From the NCBI GenBank assembly GCA_964646425.1, contig CAZYEI010000001.1:1-64000 (forward strand): a stretch of DNA of 64,000 nt. The letters run 5' to 3'. Numbering within the stretch: position 1 is the stretch's first letter; every line of letters starts with the position of its first letter. The stretch is from CAZYEI01 sp964646425 (GTDB taxonomy: Bacteria > Bacillota_I > Bacilli_A > RFN20 > JAISJY01). Position numbers and translations under genes: made by a program. The notes under the pieces are model-generated. The model ran no database searches and was not told where the DNA came from. It saw nothing but the letters and a program-made list of their open reading frames with translations. Positions 15,335 through 24,287 of the stretch are shown piece by piece.

Positions 15335-18300
15335 TTATTTAATATATGCAATTATTTGGTCATAATAACCATCACGAACTTTTTTAGCAATATCACCTTT
15401 AACAACATTGACAGTTGTTTTAACATTGTCTTTAATTAATTCATAATGAGAAATACAATTATCATTATAAACATTTTTCGCCTTATTTACTTTATAAGTA
15501 ACTAATGTTTTTCCTAATAATTTAAAAGATACTTCACCATCTTTAGTGAAAAATGAACTGTGAATATGTGGATTAAGCGCCAATTTTAATTCATTATCTT
15601 CCATAATAAACATATGCTTTCCTACCATCATATACAACCAAATACTTAGCATTTCAGCAGTTGTTCCTGAAAGTCTAGCAACAAAACCTTGTCCGTGAGT
15701 TAGAGGATCAGGATTTGCACTTGAAGCTATAAATGAAGAATGTTCCATTGGAGATCTACCATAAACCGCAGGATTCATAAAACATACCAGATTAGTCTTC
15801 ATCGCTTCATGGAATTCTTTATATAATCCAGCCTTTAATAAACCAAGTAAATACTTATATGTCATATGCATAAAATTTGATTCTCTTTCAAGCCATCCTT
15901 TAGTAAAGGCTCTAATTCTACCAATTTCTTGAGTTTCACCATCTAAATCTGCACTTGTTTTATATGTTTTAAGTTTTTCATCATAAATATCTGATTCTTT
16001 GATAAGCTTATACATTTCTTTAAGTTCTTGTTTATCTTTAACAACTTTTAAGGCTCTTGCAGGCCCTTCTAAGAATTTAGGCAATTCTCTAATTTTAAAT
16101 TCTTTAACCTTGACTAAATTATATCCTTTATAACCTGTTTTAACATTACCATTTTCATCTTTGATTAACTCATAATCAGTAACATCATATGCAATAAAAG
16201 TAGGATAAATTCCATTTCCTAATTCTTTTGCTTTTTCAATTGCAGAATTTAATTTAAGTTGCATTTTCTTTAAAATATTAGCAAAAGAATCAGCAGAAAT
16301 CTCAATTTCGCCAGTAGCACCTAAACGTAATTTTTCACGATAATCTTCTCTAGCACTACATACTTCATCCCAATATTTAAAATCATTGTTATATGTATCT
16401 AAAGCATTTTCAACTTTCTTGATAAATAATTGTAATTCATTTGTTATATATAATTTTCCATTTGGATATTTTTTTGTCATATCAACTAAGAAATTTACAA
16501 TCTTTAATGTTTCAAATGTTTCACTTACACCAGAAGCAAACAATCCAGGTAAGCCATTCATAGCATCATTCCAACCTGGTTTTCCTGCTTCCATTTCAAT
16601 ACCAATTCCTTTATTATCTAATAATGCAAATTTGTTAAATGCCAAAGAAAATAATTTTGAATATAAGTTTGTATAAATAATTTCTTGATTATCATATTTC
16701 GCCCAGTTTGTAGTCCATTTATTAATATTAAATTTATTAATTTTTAAATCATCTTCATGATATAAAGAACCATATTGACGAATTTTTCCTGTTTTTGTTA
16801 AAACAGTCTTTGCACTTCGAGGTTGGACAAAAGCACAAGATTCATAATATTTATAATCTTTTTCTTCAAATAAAGCTCTTTCTTCTTCATCAGGATATAC
16901 TGATAAAAAGTTATCAACTAAATCCATTAAATAAGAAAAATGATCGACCCAGAATCCTTCACCAAATGAAGCTTCAATATTTTGAACTGATTCTCCTAAA
17001 ATTTGAGATAAATACTCGTCTTCAGTTAATTTAGTTTTAACACCATTGTTTTCAACTGTATTAACAATGCTACCTGGAGTAAAACTATTTGATAGCAATT
17101 TAGTCATTAGCTCATGATGACTAGCAAAACATGTATCTACAATTTTACTAACATCTGCATTATTTACTAAATTAAATGTTGTACCATTAATTCCTAATGG
17201 ATTATAACCATCTTGTTGAATCAGTGAAACAAAATATTTTAAATTATAATCTTTTACTTTAGGACAAATCAAAGAATCACTTCTTCTATTTTGACAAATG
17301 TCACGGAAATTTCCATTACCTTGAGAATAATATTCCGGAGCAATTGAAAAGAAATTATAATCTCTCTCTAAATCTCCATGTCTTCTTGAATATAAATAAT
17401 AAATATACTCTTTATCTTTTGCTTTAAAGGCAAAAGGATATCCTCCACGAAGTAAATTGTCTAAATATGTGTTCTTTAAATATTCATCAAAAATAGGGAA
17501 TGCTGTATGTGTTTCAACATCGCTCATCATAATTTCAATTACATCTTTTGCTTCTTTTTCTTTTTGATTTACATATTCATGCGAACATAAATGAGGCAAA
17601 ATTGCATTAAATGCTTCTAATGAATGGCAATTACCTATAATAGTATCAAGACGTTTAGTTTCACCAGATTTTAAACATAAAGTAACTGGGGTAAAACCAC
17701 ACAATACTTTATTTGTACAATATTGAGGTTCTGCTTTCAAAGCCTCAATACCTCCCTTTACAAATTTATCATTTATATTTGTATATGAATTATCATAGCC
17801 AAATACAACATATGGATCACAAATAGGTTTAATTAGTTTGTTGTCAACAAAAGACAAGTAAAAATTACCTTCATAAACTTCAGCAACTTCTTCAGAATCA
17901 CCTGTTGATGCTCGTAATTTATAGAATGCACAATCATTTTCAAGATTGAATACTCCCATCCAAGAACGAAGTAAATTAGACATTACTTTAAATGAACCGT
18001 GTTCAGTTCCAGGAGTAAATATTTGTGAACATCCATCCAATAAATCAATTTTTAAATCACTATTCGAAATATTTGTTACTTCAACTTTTCTTACTAAGCC
18101 AACAATCGGCTCATTTGGAAGACCAAAATAAGTAACATCAACTCGAATACCAAGTTTTTTATTTTCTTCACTTATTCTGAATTTTTCTCTACTAATATAC
18201 ATTGTTCTTTTAGCAGAATCATTTTTTACACAAAATATTTCTTGTACTTTATTATTTATTTTTACAAAAGTTCTAAAACCAATTCTATTAATAACTTCAT

Positions 18301-18511
18301 ACGCAGTGTAAGCAGGGAAAAATTCAAGAATGGCACCATTTTTGTCTCTAACACCAAAACTACTCATTCCTTGGCCTCTATTTACATAAAAAGACCAACC
18401 TGGTACTCCTTTCTTACCAGCAATCGCTGGTAAAAAACTAGAAAATGTTTTTTGTTTATCAAAATTTTCAATTACAAATTCACCATTTGAAAAATAATAA
18501 TCTTTTTTCAC
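15335..18511 (-). CDS. beta-1,3-oligoglucan phosphorylase-like protein (GH94/GH149/GH161 group)
   Basis: A 1058-aa cytosolic protein (no signal peptide). An N-terminal beta-sandwich has the family opening PGWSFYVNRGQGMSSFGVRD; an (alpha/alpha)6 barrel follows, with the likely catalytic region EAGKPGWNDAMNGLPGLF near residue 630, equivalent to the WND motif of GH94 phosphorylases, and HGQGFVARLSGTTAEML near residue 960. It is longer than cellobiose phosphorylases (about 810) and laminaribiose phosphorylases (about 910) and fits the 1,050-1,150 aa of GH149/GH161 beta-1,3-oligoglucan phosphorylases. The inferred reaction is phosphorolysis of imported beta-1,3-glucan chains to glucose-1-phosphate. 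It is the last gene of the operon, 12 nt after the GH16 lipoprotein. The linkage specificity is inferred from context. Confidence 0.85.
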   Translation of the reverse strand: MKKDYYFSNGEFVIENFDKQKTFSSFLPAIAGKKGVPGWSFYVNRGQGMSSFGVRDKNGAILEFFPAYTAYEVINRIGFRTFVKINNKVQEIFCVKNDSAKRTMYISREKFRISEENKKLGIRVDVTYFGLPNEPIVGLVRKVEVTNISNSDLKIDLLDGCSQIFTPGTEHGSFKVMSNLLRSWMGVFNLENDCAFYKLRASTGDSEEVAEVYEGNFYLSFVDNKLIKPICDPYVVFGYDNSYTNINDKFVKGGIEALKAEPQYCTNKVLCGFTPVTLCLKSGETKRLDTIIGNCHSLEAFNAILPHLCSHEYVNQKEKEAKDVIEIMMSDVETHTAFPIFDEYLKNTYLDNLLRGGYPFAFKAKDKEYIYYLYSRRHGDLERDYNFFSIAPEYYSQGNGNFRDICQNRRSDSLICPKVKDYNLKYFVSLIQQDGYNPLGINGTTFNLVNNADVSKIVDTCFASHHELMTKLLSNSFTPGSIVNTVENNGVKTKLTEDEYLSQILGESVQNIEASFGEGFWVDHFSYLMDLVDNFLSVYPDEEERALFEEKDYKYYESCAFVQPRSAKTVLTKTGKIRQYGSLYHEDDLKINKFNINKWTTNWAKYDNQEIIYTNLYSKLFSLAFNKFALLDNKGIGIEMEAGKPGWNDAMNGLPGLFASGVSETFETLKIVNFLVDMTKKYPNGKLYITNELQLFIKKVENALDTYNNDFKYWDEVCSAREDYREKLRLGATGEIEISADSFANILKKMQLKLNSAIEKAKELGNGIYPTFIAYDVTDYELIKDENGNVKTGYKGYNLVKVKEFKIRELPKFLEGPARALKVVKDKQELKEMYKLIKESDIYDEKLKTYKTSADLDGETQEIGRIRAFTKGWLERESNFMHMTYKYLLGLLKAGLYKEFHEAMKTNLVCFMNPAVYGRSPMEHSSFIASSANPDPLTHGQGFVARLSGTTAEMLSIWLYMMVGKHMFIMEDNELKLALNPHIHSSFFTKDGEVSFKLLGKTLVTYKVNKAKNVYNDNCISHYELIKDNVKTTVNVVKGDIAKKVRDGYYDQIIAYIK

Positions 18512-18523
18512 ACTTAATTCCTC

Positions 18524-19714
18524 CTATAAAGCAGAAATTTCTTCTGCTTGGTATACACGAACATAATCAATTACAAATTTGGGACCGATTCCATTTTCAT
18601 CAAAAATAGAATCATCAATTCCTTGGGCACCACCCCAATTACCACCCCACGCAAAATTAAGGATGATAAAGAATTCTTGATCAAATGGCCATGACTTATA
18701 ATCTGGACAAGCCACATGGCTATTTGGATTATATGTATAATATGGATTACCATCAACATAATAAATTATTTTATCTGGCAACCATTCGGTAGTATATGTA
18801 TGATATGTATCATATATATCGCTCAATTTTGTAGAGCCACCTTTTTGTAAACCATTCCCCCCATTGAAACTAGCTGTATGGATAGTTCCATGAATTACAT
18901 TTTCACTATAGCCAACGGTTTCCATAAAATCAATTTCTCCAGTATCTGGCCAACTCTTTTTACCATAAACACCAGTGTTTGGCAATGCCCAAAAAGCCGG
19001 CCAAGTACCTTTTCCTCTAGGCATTTTAGCTCTTATTTCAAATTTACCATATTTATATTTGACTTTATTTCTAGTAATAAGTCTTGCAGAAGTATAACTT
19101 GAACCTTCATATTCTTCTTTTCTTAATGTAATAGTCAAATTTCCATCTTCGACTTTAGCATTTTCTTCTCTATTTGTATAATATTGAAGTTCGTTATTTC
19201 CCCAACCCCAACTACCAGTACCAATCTCCGGTGTCCAATAATCACTTGTAGGAAATCCTTCATAATCAAATTCATCAGACCATACTAATTCATAATTCAA
19301 AGTATCATAATTATAATTAAAATTATTAGCTTTACAAGCACTTGTTCCCTTACCAATAATTACAAAATAATAACCAGTTGCAGTCAAGCCACCACTATCT
19401 TCAACTGTAAATGTAACTTTATATTTATTATCAATATTTAAGGGGATTGAATCTACATAATTTTTATTATCATAATCATAAATAGTATATGTAATTTTAT
19501 CAGTTAAATTTCCATCTTCAGTATCATAAGCAGTAACATTTAACATAACATTATATGTTCCTGAAGATTTAGACGGCATTCTATCAAATAGACCACTTAG
19601 TTGTGGAGCCGTATTATTTTCATTATTACTTGAAGATGTTCCATTTCCTTGACATCCAACAACAGAACAACTTAGCACAAATAACAATCCTAATATTTTT
19701 ATTTTACGATTCAT
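18524..19714 (-). CDS. GH16 endo-beta-1,3-glucanase lipoprotein
   Basis: A 396-aa lipoprotein (lipobox VVGC, Cys21). Residues about 35-120 form a DUF5011/Ig-like domain (AYDTEDGNLTDKITY), followed by a GH16 catalytic domain from about residue 145 (YELVWSDEFDYEGFP). The catalytic motif GEIDFMETVG is near residue 250, and GRGTWPAFW-type and WGGNWGGAQGIDDSIF motifs are typical of laminarinases. It acts at the cell surface and probably makes the oligosaccharides imported by the two ABC systems. It has a ribosome-binding site AAAGG and sits between a permease and the phosphorylase. Confidence 0.93.
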   Translation of the reverse strand: MNRKIKILGLLFVLSCSVVGCQGNGTSSSNNENNTAPQLSGLFDRMPSKSSGTYNVMLNVTAYDTEDGNLTDKITYTIYDYDNKNYVDSIPLNIDNKYKVTFTVEDSGGLTATGYYFVIIGKGTSACKANNFNYNYDTLNYELVWSDEFDYEGFPTSDYWTPEIGTGSWGWGNNELQYYTNREENAKVEDGNLTITLRKEEYEGSSYTSARLITRNKVKYKYGKFEIRAKMPRGKGTWPAFWALPNTGVYGKKSWPDTGEIDFMETVGYSENVIHGTIHTASFNGGNGLQKGGSTKLSDIYDTYHTYTTEWLPDKIIYYVDGNPYYTYNPNSHVACPDYKSWPFDQEFFIILNFAWGGNWGGAQGIDDSIFDENGIGPKFVIDYVRVYQAEEISAL

Positions 19715-19731
19715 ATAATATTCAAACCTTT

Positions 19732-20721
19732 CTATTGTCCAGTTAATCCTGTTTGCTCGATACCTTCAACGAATTGTTTTTGAAGAACTGCATATAAAAT
19801 TAACAATGGAATAATTGAGATTAAAGTTCCCGCCATTCTTTTTGCTTCGTTAACCATCTCTTTGTTTCCTTTATCAACACCACCAAGCAATGTATCAATG
19901 GCATTTAATTGATTTGGCAAAATTTGTAAGCCACCAGCTAAATAATATTGAGTTCCTAAAGTATCATTCCAATTCCAGACAAATGAAAACAAAAAGACAG
20001 TAATAATGATTGGAATTGATAATTTAAAGATTACATGATAGAAAGTTTGGAAAGATGTCGCACCATCCATAATTGATGCTTCATCTAAGTCATAAGGAAT
20101 TTGTTTAAAGAAACTATAACAAATTAAGATTAAAATAGTTGAATAAACACCTTGTCCAAATAATGCTAATAATATTTGTGGAAGCACTGTTCCAATCAAT
20201 TTAATTCCAAGTTTATCATAAATAGTTGTAAAAATCATTCGACGAGGAATAATTAACATTGGTGCCGGAATAATAAAGGCAGCAATTAATAACCCCCACC
20301 AAAACTTTGCCCCCTTAATTTTATATCTTGCTAAGGCATATCCAGCTAAAGCAGATATAATTGTTTGGATAAAAGCAAGTAAAAATGAGAACCAAACTGA
20401 ATTAAGCAATGATGTTAAATAATCTAATGCAAGATAAGCTGCTTTATAATTAACAAATTGCCATTTCTTTGGTAATACTATTACTTCCGGATCAACTAAA
20501 TCAGAACTTGATTGAAATGATGTGAAAAACATATCTAAAATCGGTTCTAAAAATACAAATGCAATAACAATTAACAATGCATAATAGACAAGCATTGGTA
20601 AAAATCCATCACGTAATCCATTACCAAATAAAAAATTCTTAATCTTTACCCAATTTATTTTCTTAAATTTTTCATATAATGCAACACCAGCATTTTTAAT
20701 TTTAGTAACTAAATTTTTCAT
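19732..20721 (-). CDS. sugar ABC transporter permease, MalG type (second pair)
   Basis: About 329 aa from the ATG at 20721, chosen because GGGGGG lies 9 nt upstream; an in-frame start 57 nt earlier lacks a good site and would overlap the upstream gene. There are six predicted transmembrane helices after a basic N-terminal extension. The EAA loop DLDEASIMDGATSFQTFYHV lies near residue 225, the contact site for the ATPase. It pairs with the MalF-type permease directly upstream (stop TAA 2 nt before this ATG). No ATPase gene is in the window. Confidence 0.92.
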   Translation of the reverse strand: MKNLVTKIKNAGVALYEKFKKINWVKIKNFLFGNGLRDGFLPMLVYYALLIVIAFVFLEPILDMFFTSFQSSSDLVDPEVIVLPKKWQFVNYKAAYLALDYLTSLLNSVWFSFLLAFIQTIISALAGYALARYKIKGAKFWWGLLIAAFIIPAPMLIIPRRMIFTTIYDKLGIKLIGTVLPQILLALFGQGVYSTILILICYSFFKQIPYDLDEASIMDGATSFQTFYHVIFKLSIPIIITVFLFSFVWNWNDTLGTQYYLAGGLQILPNQLNAIDTLLGGVDKGNKEMVNEAKRMAGTLISIIPLLILYAVLQKQFVEGIEQTGLTGQ

Positions 20722-20722
20722 T

Positions 20723-21838
20723 TTAATTACCCCCCTTAGAAACATCATCATGTTGCTTCTTAAATTTTTTATTTTCACGTTCTAATTTTTTTCTACGAAG
20801 TTCAACTTCCTCTTCATGATCAAGTTGAGCCCTTCTTAAAGCTTTCATTTGGCGTCTTTGTGAAGCTTGTACACTTCTTAATTTTTTATTTCTTGCTTCA
20901 GATTCTTTTCTACCCATATTTTGAGTATAAGTAATTACCTCTTTAACTTTCTTTTGTCTAGGAAGTAAAATCAAAGCAAATAAACCAATCATTAATAAAA
21001 TAAAGATTGTCATAATAAAGGCCATTGCTGCAGCTAAACCTTCTTGATTTATTGTAGTAATCATATTGTTCATAATTGTATATAATTGACTAGTTGGCAA
21101 AGTAGCAACTTGTACAATTGAAAATACAGCAATAATCATAGCAGTAGAACGCACATTAGGAATAGTTATTTTCCATAAACATTGCCATGAAGTTGCTCCA
21201 TCAATTTGAGCAGCAGCATACAAATCTTTACTAATCTTTTGCAATGCATTAATAAATAAAACAATAGGAATACCTGTAAGCCACAAAATTACGACAAACT
21301 CATCAAATATTGATTGAACTGCATTAGCAAGTGGCATACTATAGGAAGAAATAATTCTAAAAAGAAATGAAGTTTGCTCAGGGCCTTCAATAATATTTCC
21401 TGTTGTTCCTGTAGTAGTTGATTCAAATAACATAGTTATTAATGCACCAGACATAATAATAACAGGCATAAAATAAATAGTTCTAAAGAATCCTCTACCT
21501 TTAATATTTTTATTTAATATTATTGCTAAGATAAAAGAGATAACTAAGATAATCGGAACATAAATAATTTCCGTTTTCATAAAATCTCCAATTGCTGTTA
21601 AAAATGAAACATTTTGTGTCAATGCATTAACAAAATTCTTTAAACCATTAAAAGTAAAATGATAGCCATGCACATCATGTTTAACAGTTGAGAAACTCAT
21701 AATGACAGCAATAATAAAAGGTATAAATGTTAAAAATACAGCACCTATAATCCATGGAGAAAGGAAAGAATATCCTAAAATATTCTTTCTTTTAGCATTT
21801 TCATTTTTAAATTTATATTTTTTTGTTTTTTCTCCCAT
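20723..21838 (-). CDS. sugar ABC transporter permease, MalF type (second pair)
   Basis: About 371 aa from the ATG at 21838, placed 1 nt after the upstream stop with GAGGTG 8 nt before it. The protein has six transmembrane helices (first at LSPWIIGAVFLTFIPFII) and the EAA loop with AAQIDGATSWQCLWKITIPN near residue 225. The C-terminal tail of about 80 residues is long and highly charged (KLRSVQASQRRQMKAL, ELRRKKLEREN), predicted coiled-coil, and unusual for this family. It could bind a cytosolic partner or the membrane surface. Confidence 0.92.
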   Translation of the reverse strand: MGEKTKKYKFKNENAKRKNILGYSFLSPWIIGAVFLTFIPFIIAVIMSFSTVKHDVHGYHFTFNGLKNFVNALTQNVSFLTAIGDFMKTEIIYVPIILVISFILAIILNKNIKGRGFFRTIYFMPVIIMSGALITMLFESTTTGTTGNIIEGPEQTSFLFRIISSYSMPLANAVQSIFDEFVVILWLTGIPIVLFINALQKISKDLYAAAQIDGATSWQCLWKITIPNVRSTAMIIAVFSIVQVATLPTSQLYTIMNNMITTINQEGLAAAMAFIMTIFILLMIGLFALILLPRQKKVKEVITYTQNMGRKESEARNKKLRSVQASQRRQMKALRRAQLDHEEEVELRRKKLERENKKFKKQHDDVSKGGN

Positions 21839-21839
21839 A

Positions 21840-24287
21840 TTATAACACCTCGAATCCTTGAGCTGAAACTTTTGTTTCACCATAAGTAAGAGGTGAATCA
21901 CTATAGTTTATTACAATTTTCTTTCCATTACTATATTCATTTACAATTAAACCATTTTCTAATTTTGTACGATTAATCCAATCTGCATTAATTACTTTTC
22001 CTAAAGCACTATCAACTTGTGTATAAATATTCTTAATCATCTCTTTATATAATGAATATTCAGTTGAATAATAATTTGAACTATTAGTATATGATAAATA
22101 ATGCGAAGATTCTTGGCTTAAAACAAATGAAGGATAAACATTAAAATCTATCATTTTTAAAATACTTTCTTGATCATAGAAACTAAAATTACTATATGGT
22201 GCATATAGTTCCATACAACCATTTAAAACTAATTGTAGTAGTGGGATTTCTGTTTCTTCAATTAAATGTTGACTATTAAATACCGGAATATTGAAATATC
22301 TATCAACATATTTCCATAAATATTTATTTGGTTGTTCAGCATTTACCATACCTTTTCCATCTAAATATTTAAAAGCATTTTCAATATTTTCCATTGCTTT
22401 TTCTCTAGTGCCTTTATTATTTGATAAAACACGATTTGAAATACCAGTTACAGTCATTGAATTAATATTAGTTTTTTTACTTAATTCCTTATTTTGTGAC
22501 TTAACCCATTTTAGTGAAGCATCACTTCTTGCATAACCAAATTCATTAATAAAGTAATGATTAAATGAAGTATATTCAATATATTTTCCATTATAATGTT
22601 TTGTTGCATTACCACTGAAACTTATTTGACTTTCATTAATTAAGAAATAATCTTGGGAGAATGAAACATCAACATTTTGTTTTTCCATACTTGAAATTAA
22701 TGATTTATATTCACTAGCAGTTCCTATTTTACTTGTAAAATCTGCTTTATCAGGTCGTCCCAAAGTAATTCCTCCACTTTGCCAACCTAAAAGAGAAGTA
22801 ACAATGTTGTCAATTCCATTATTTAAAGAATCGTTTAAAATTGCTTTTACATCATTTGCTGTTGTTACAACAGCATCACTTGTCCCAAGAACACTTTCTT
22901 CAGCATCAGCCATAATGAAGTCTAAACGAGTAATAATATGCTCATTTTCAAAATTTTTCTTTGTTAATTGTTTTTCTTCATTTATTAAATAATCACGATA
23001 AGCCTTAGCAACACCAACATAGTTAGCATTATCTCCTTCTAAAAAATCATAACGCATACCAATATCATAATCAAATGGATTATCATTTAATACCGGTGCA
23101 CTAGATGTGCCATCTTGAGAATAGTATTCAGTATAATCAAAATTTGTTCTAAATGTTGCATATGCATAAATATAACTATCATTATCCGCGTTATCCGGAC
23201 TAACATTAATAGCCATATGTTGTTCACCTTTAGTTGCATAAGCTACAACAGCTTTTTGTGAATTAGTTGCAGTTTCATTATGAACAACACCAAACATTGG
23301 CATTGATGCATCTTTCAAAGGAACCGTTGTTCTTCCTGATTCTGGACTATAATGTTGTTTATTTGTAGTATAATTTTGACCATATACATATGACTTATAT
23401 ACGCCAAGAGTTACATTACTATCTACAAATGGAATAATTGCACCTGAACCATCAGGAACAATTATATATCCTTTAGCCATTTCTTTACTTATTTTTGTCT
23501 TAGTATCATAATCACCATTTTCAACAAATGTCTTAATTGTTTCTCCAGTTTCCGGATCAGTTGAATCTGATTCAACTTTTTTTGAAACAAATGGGCTACC
23601 TTCTCCACCTGTTGCGCCAATAAATGGGGCTATTGTTATATCTATTAATCTGTTTTTATCTGCACCAGTAATTTCTTCGTGACGAAGTTCAAATTCAATG
23701 CCTTTTTCATCAAAATAAATATGAACAGAAAGATTAATATCAGCCCATACTCCAATTTGAAAATCTAAACGATAGTGAGTATCACTATTATCGATTTTCA
23801 TTAAAGTAGACTTACCATATTTTGGATTTTCATGAGCACTTGAAACTTTAAATAAATTAGTCATTGCTTTATCATCTTTTTTATAAATATATGCAGTAAC
23901 TAAAGAATTGATTATTGAGTTTCCTGTTGTATCTTCATATAAATCACAAACATAATTTGGATCAGCATTCATTGCCTTTCGACATGCATCTCTTGCTTCT
24001 CTTTTTGTTTGATAAGGAACATCAGCTCCTGTTTTCCATAATATTTCTTTTGAATTAACATCTTGAATTTGAATAATATCTAATGATTCTTTATATGAAT
24101 ATATATATTTACTATTACGATATAATTCAACATATGTATCTTCATCCTTTGAAGATATGGCAGTTTTGGCAATTTCTTTTGTTGAGTTGTTATTTGCTTC
24201 TTCATTTCCAGCAATATTAATCAATGAAGATAAAGGAAGCAAAAATACAATTAGTGCTAAATACTTAATTTTTTTAACTAATGACAT
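21840..24287 (-). CDS. DUF5696-like exported protein
   Basis: About 815 aa from the ATG at 24287, which follows GGAGGCG and overlaps the upstream gene by 14 nt. An N-terminal signal/anchor helix (YLALIVFLLPLSSLINIA) is followed by a large extracellular region. It resembles the DUF5696 family found beside sugar ABC importers in Paenibacillus and relatives: a mixed beta domain (GYIIVPDGSGAIIPF near residue 275) and a C-terminal half that could be a TIM barrel (DNIVTSLLGWQSGGITLG near residue 490). No catalytic residues can be assigned safely. The gene order, Yip1-type protein then DUF5696 then permeases, suggests a role in capturing or processing the imported glycan. Confidence 0.75.
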   Translation of the reverse strand: MSLVKKIKYLALIVFLLPLSSLINIAGNEEANNNSTKEIAKTAISSKDEDTYVELYRNSKYIYSYKESLDIIQIQDVNSKEILWKTGADVPYQTKREARDACRKAMNADPNYVCDLYEDTTGNSIINSLVTAYIYKKDDKAMTNLFKVSSAHENPKYGKSTLMKIDNSDTHYRLDFQIGVWADINLSVHIYFDEKGIEFELRHEEITGADKNRLIDITIAPFIGATGGEGSPFVSKKVESDSTDPETGETIKTFVENGDYDTKTKISKEMAKGYIIVPDGSGAIIPFVDSNVTLGVYKSYVYGQNYTTNKQHYSPESGRTTVPLKDASMPMFGVVHNETATNSQKAVVAYATKGEQHMAINVSPDNADNDSYIYAYATFRTNFDYTEYYSQDGTSSAPVLNDNPFDYDIGMRYDFLEGDNANYVGVAKAYRDYLINEEKQLTKKNFENEHIITRLDFIMADAEESVLGTSDAVVTTANDVKAILNDSLNNGIDNIVTSLLGWQSGGITLGRPDKADFTSKIGTASEYKSLISSMEKQNVDVSFSQDYFLINESQISFSGNATKHYNGKYIEYTSFNHYFINEFGYARSDASLKWVKSQNKELSKKTNINSMTVTGISNRVLSNNKGTREKAMENIENAFKYLDGKGMVNAEQPNKYLWKYVDRYFNIPVFNSQHLIEETEIPLLQLVLNGCMELYAPYSNFSFYDQESILKMIDFNVYPSFVLSQESSHYLSYTNSSNYYSTEYSLYKEMIKNIYTQVDSALGKVINADWINRTKLENGLIVNEYSNGKKIVINYSDSPLTYGETKVSAQGFEVL

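Noticed and set aside
11425..19714. Recent tandem duplication of GH16 genes
   Set aside because: The two GH16 proteins differ in export signal, N-terminal domain and much of their sequence; the shared motifs are general to the family.
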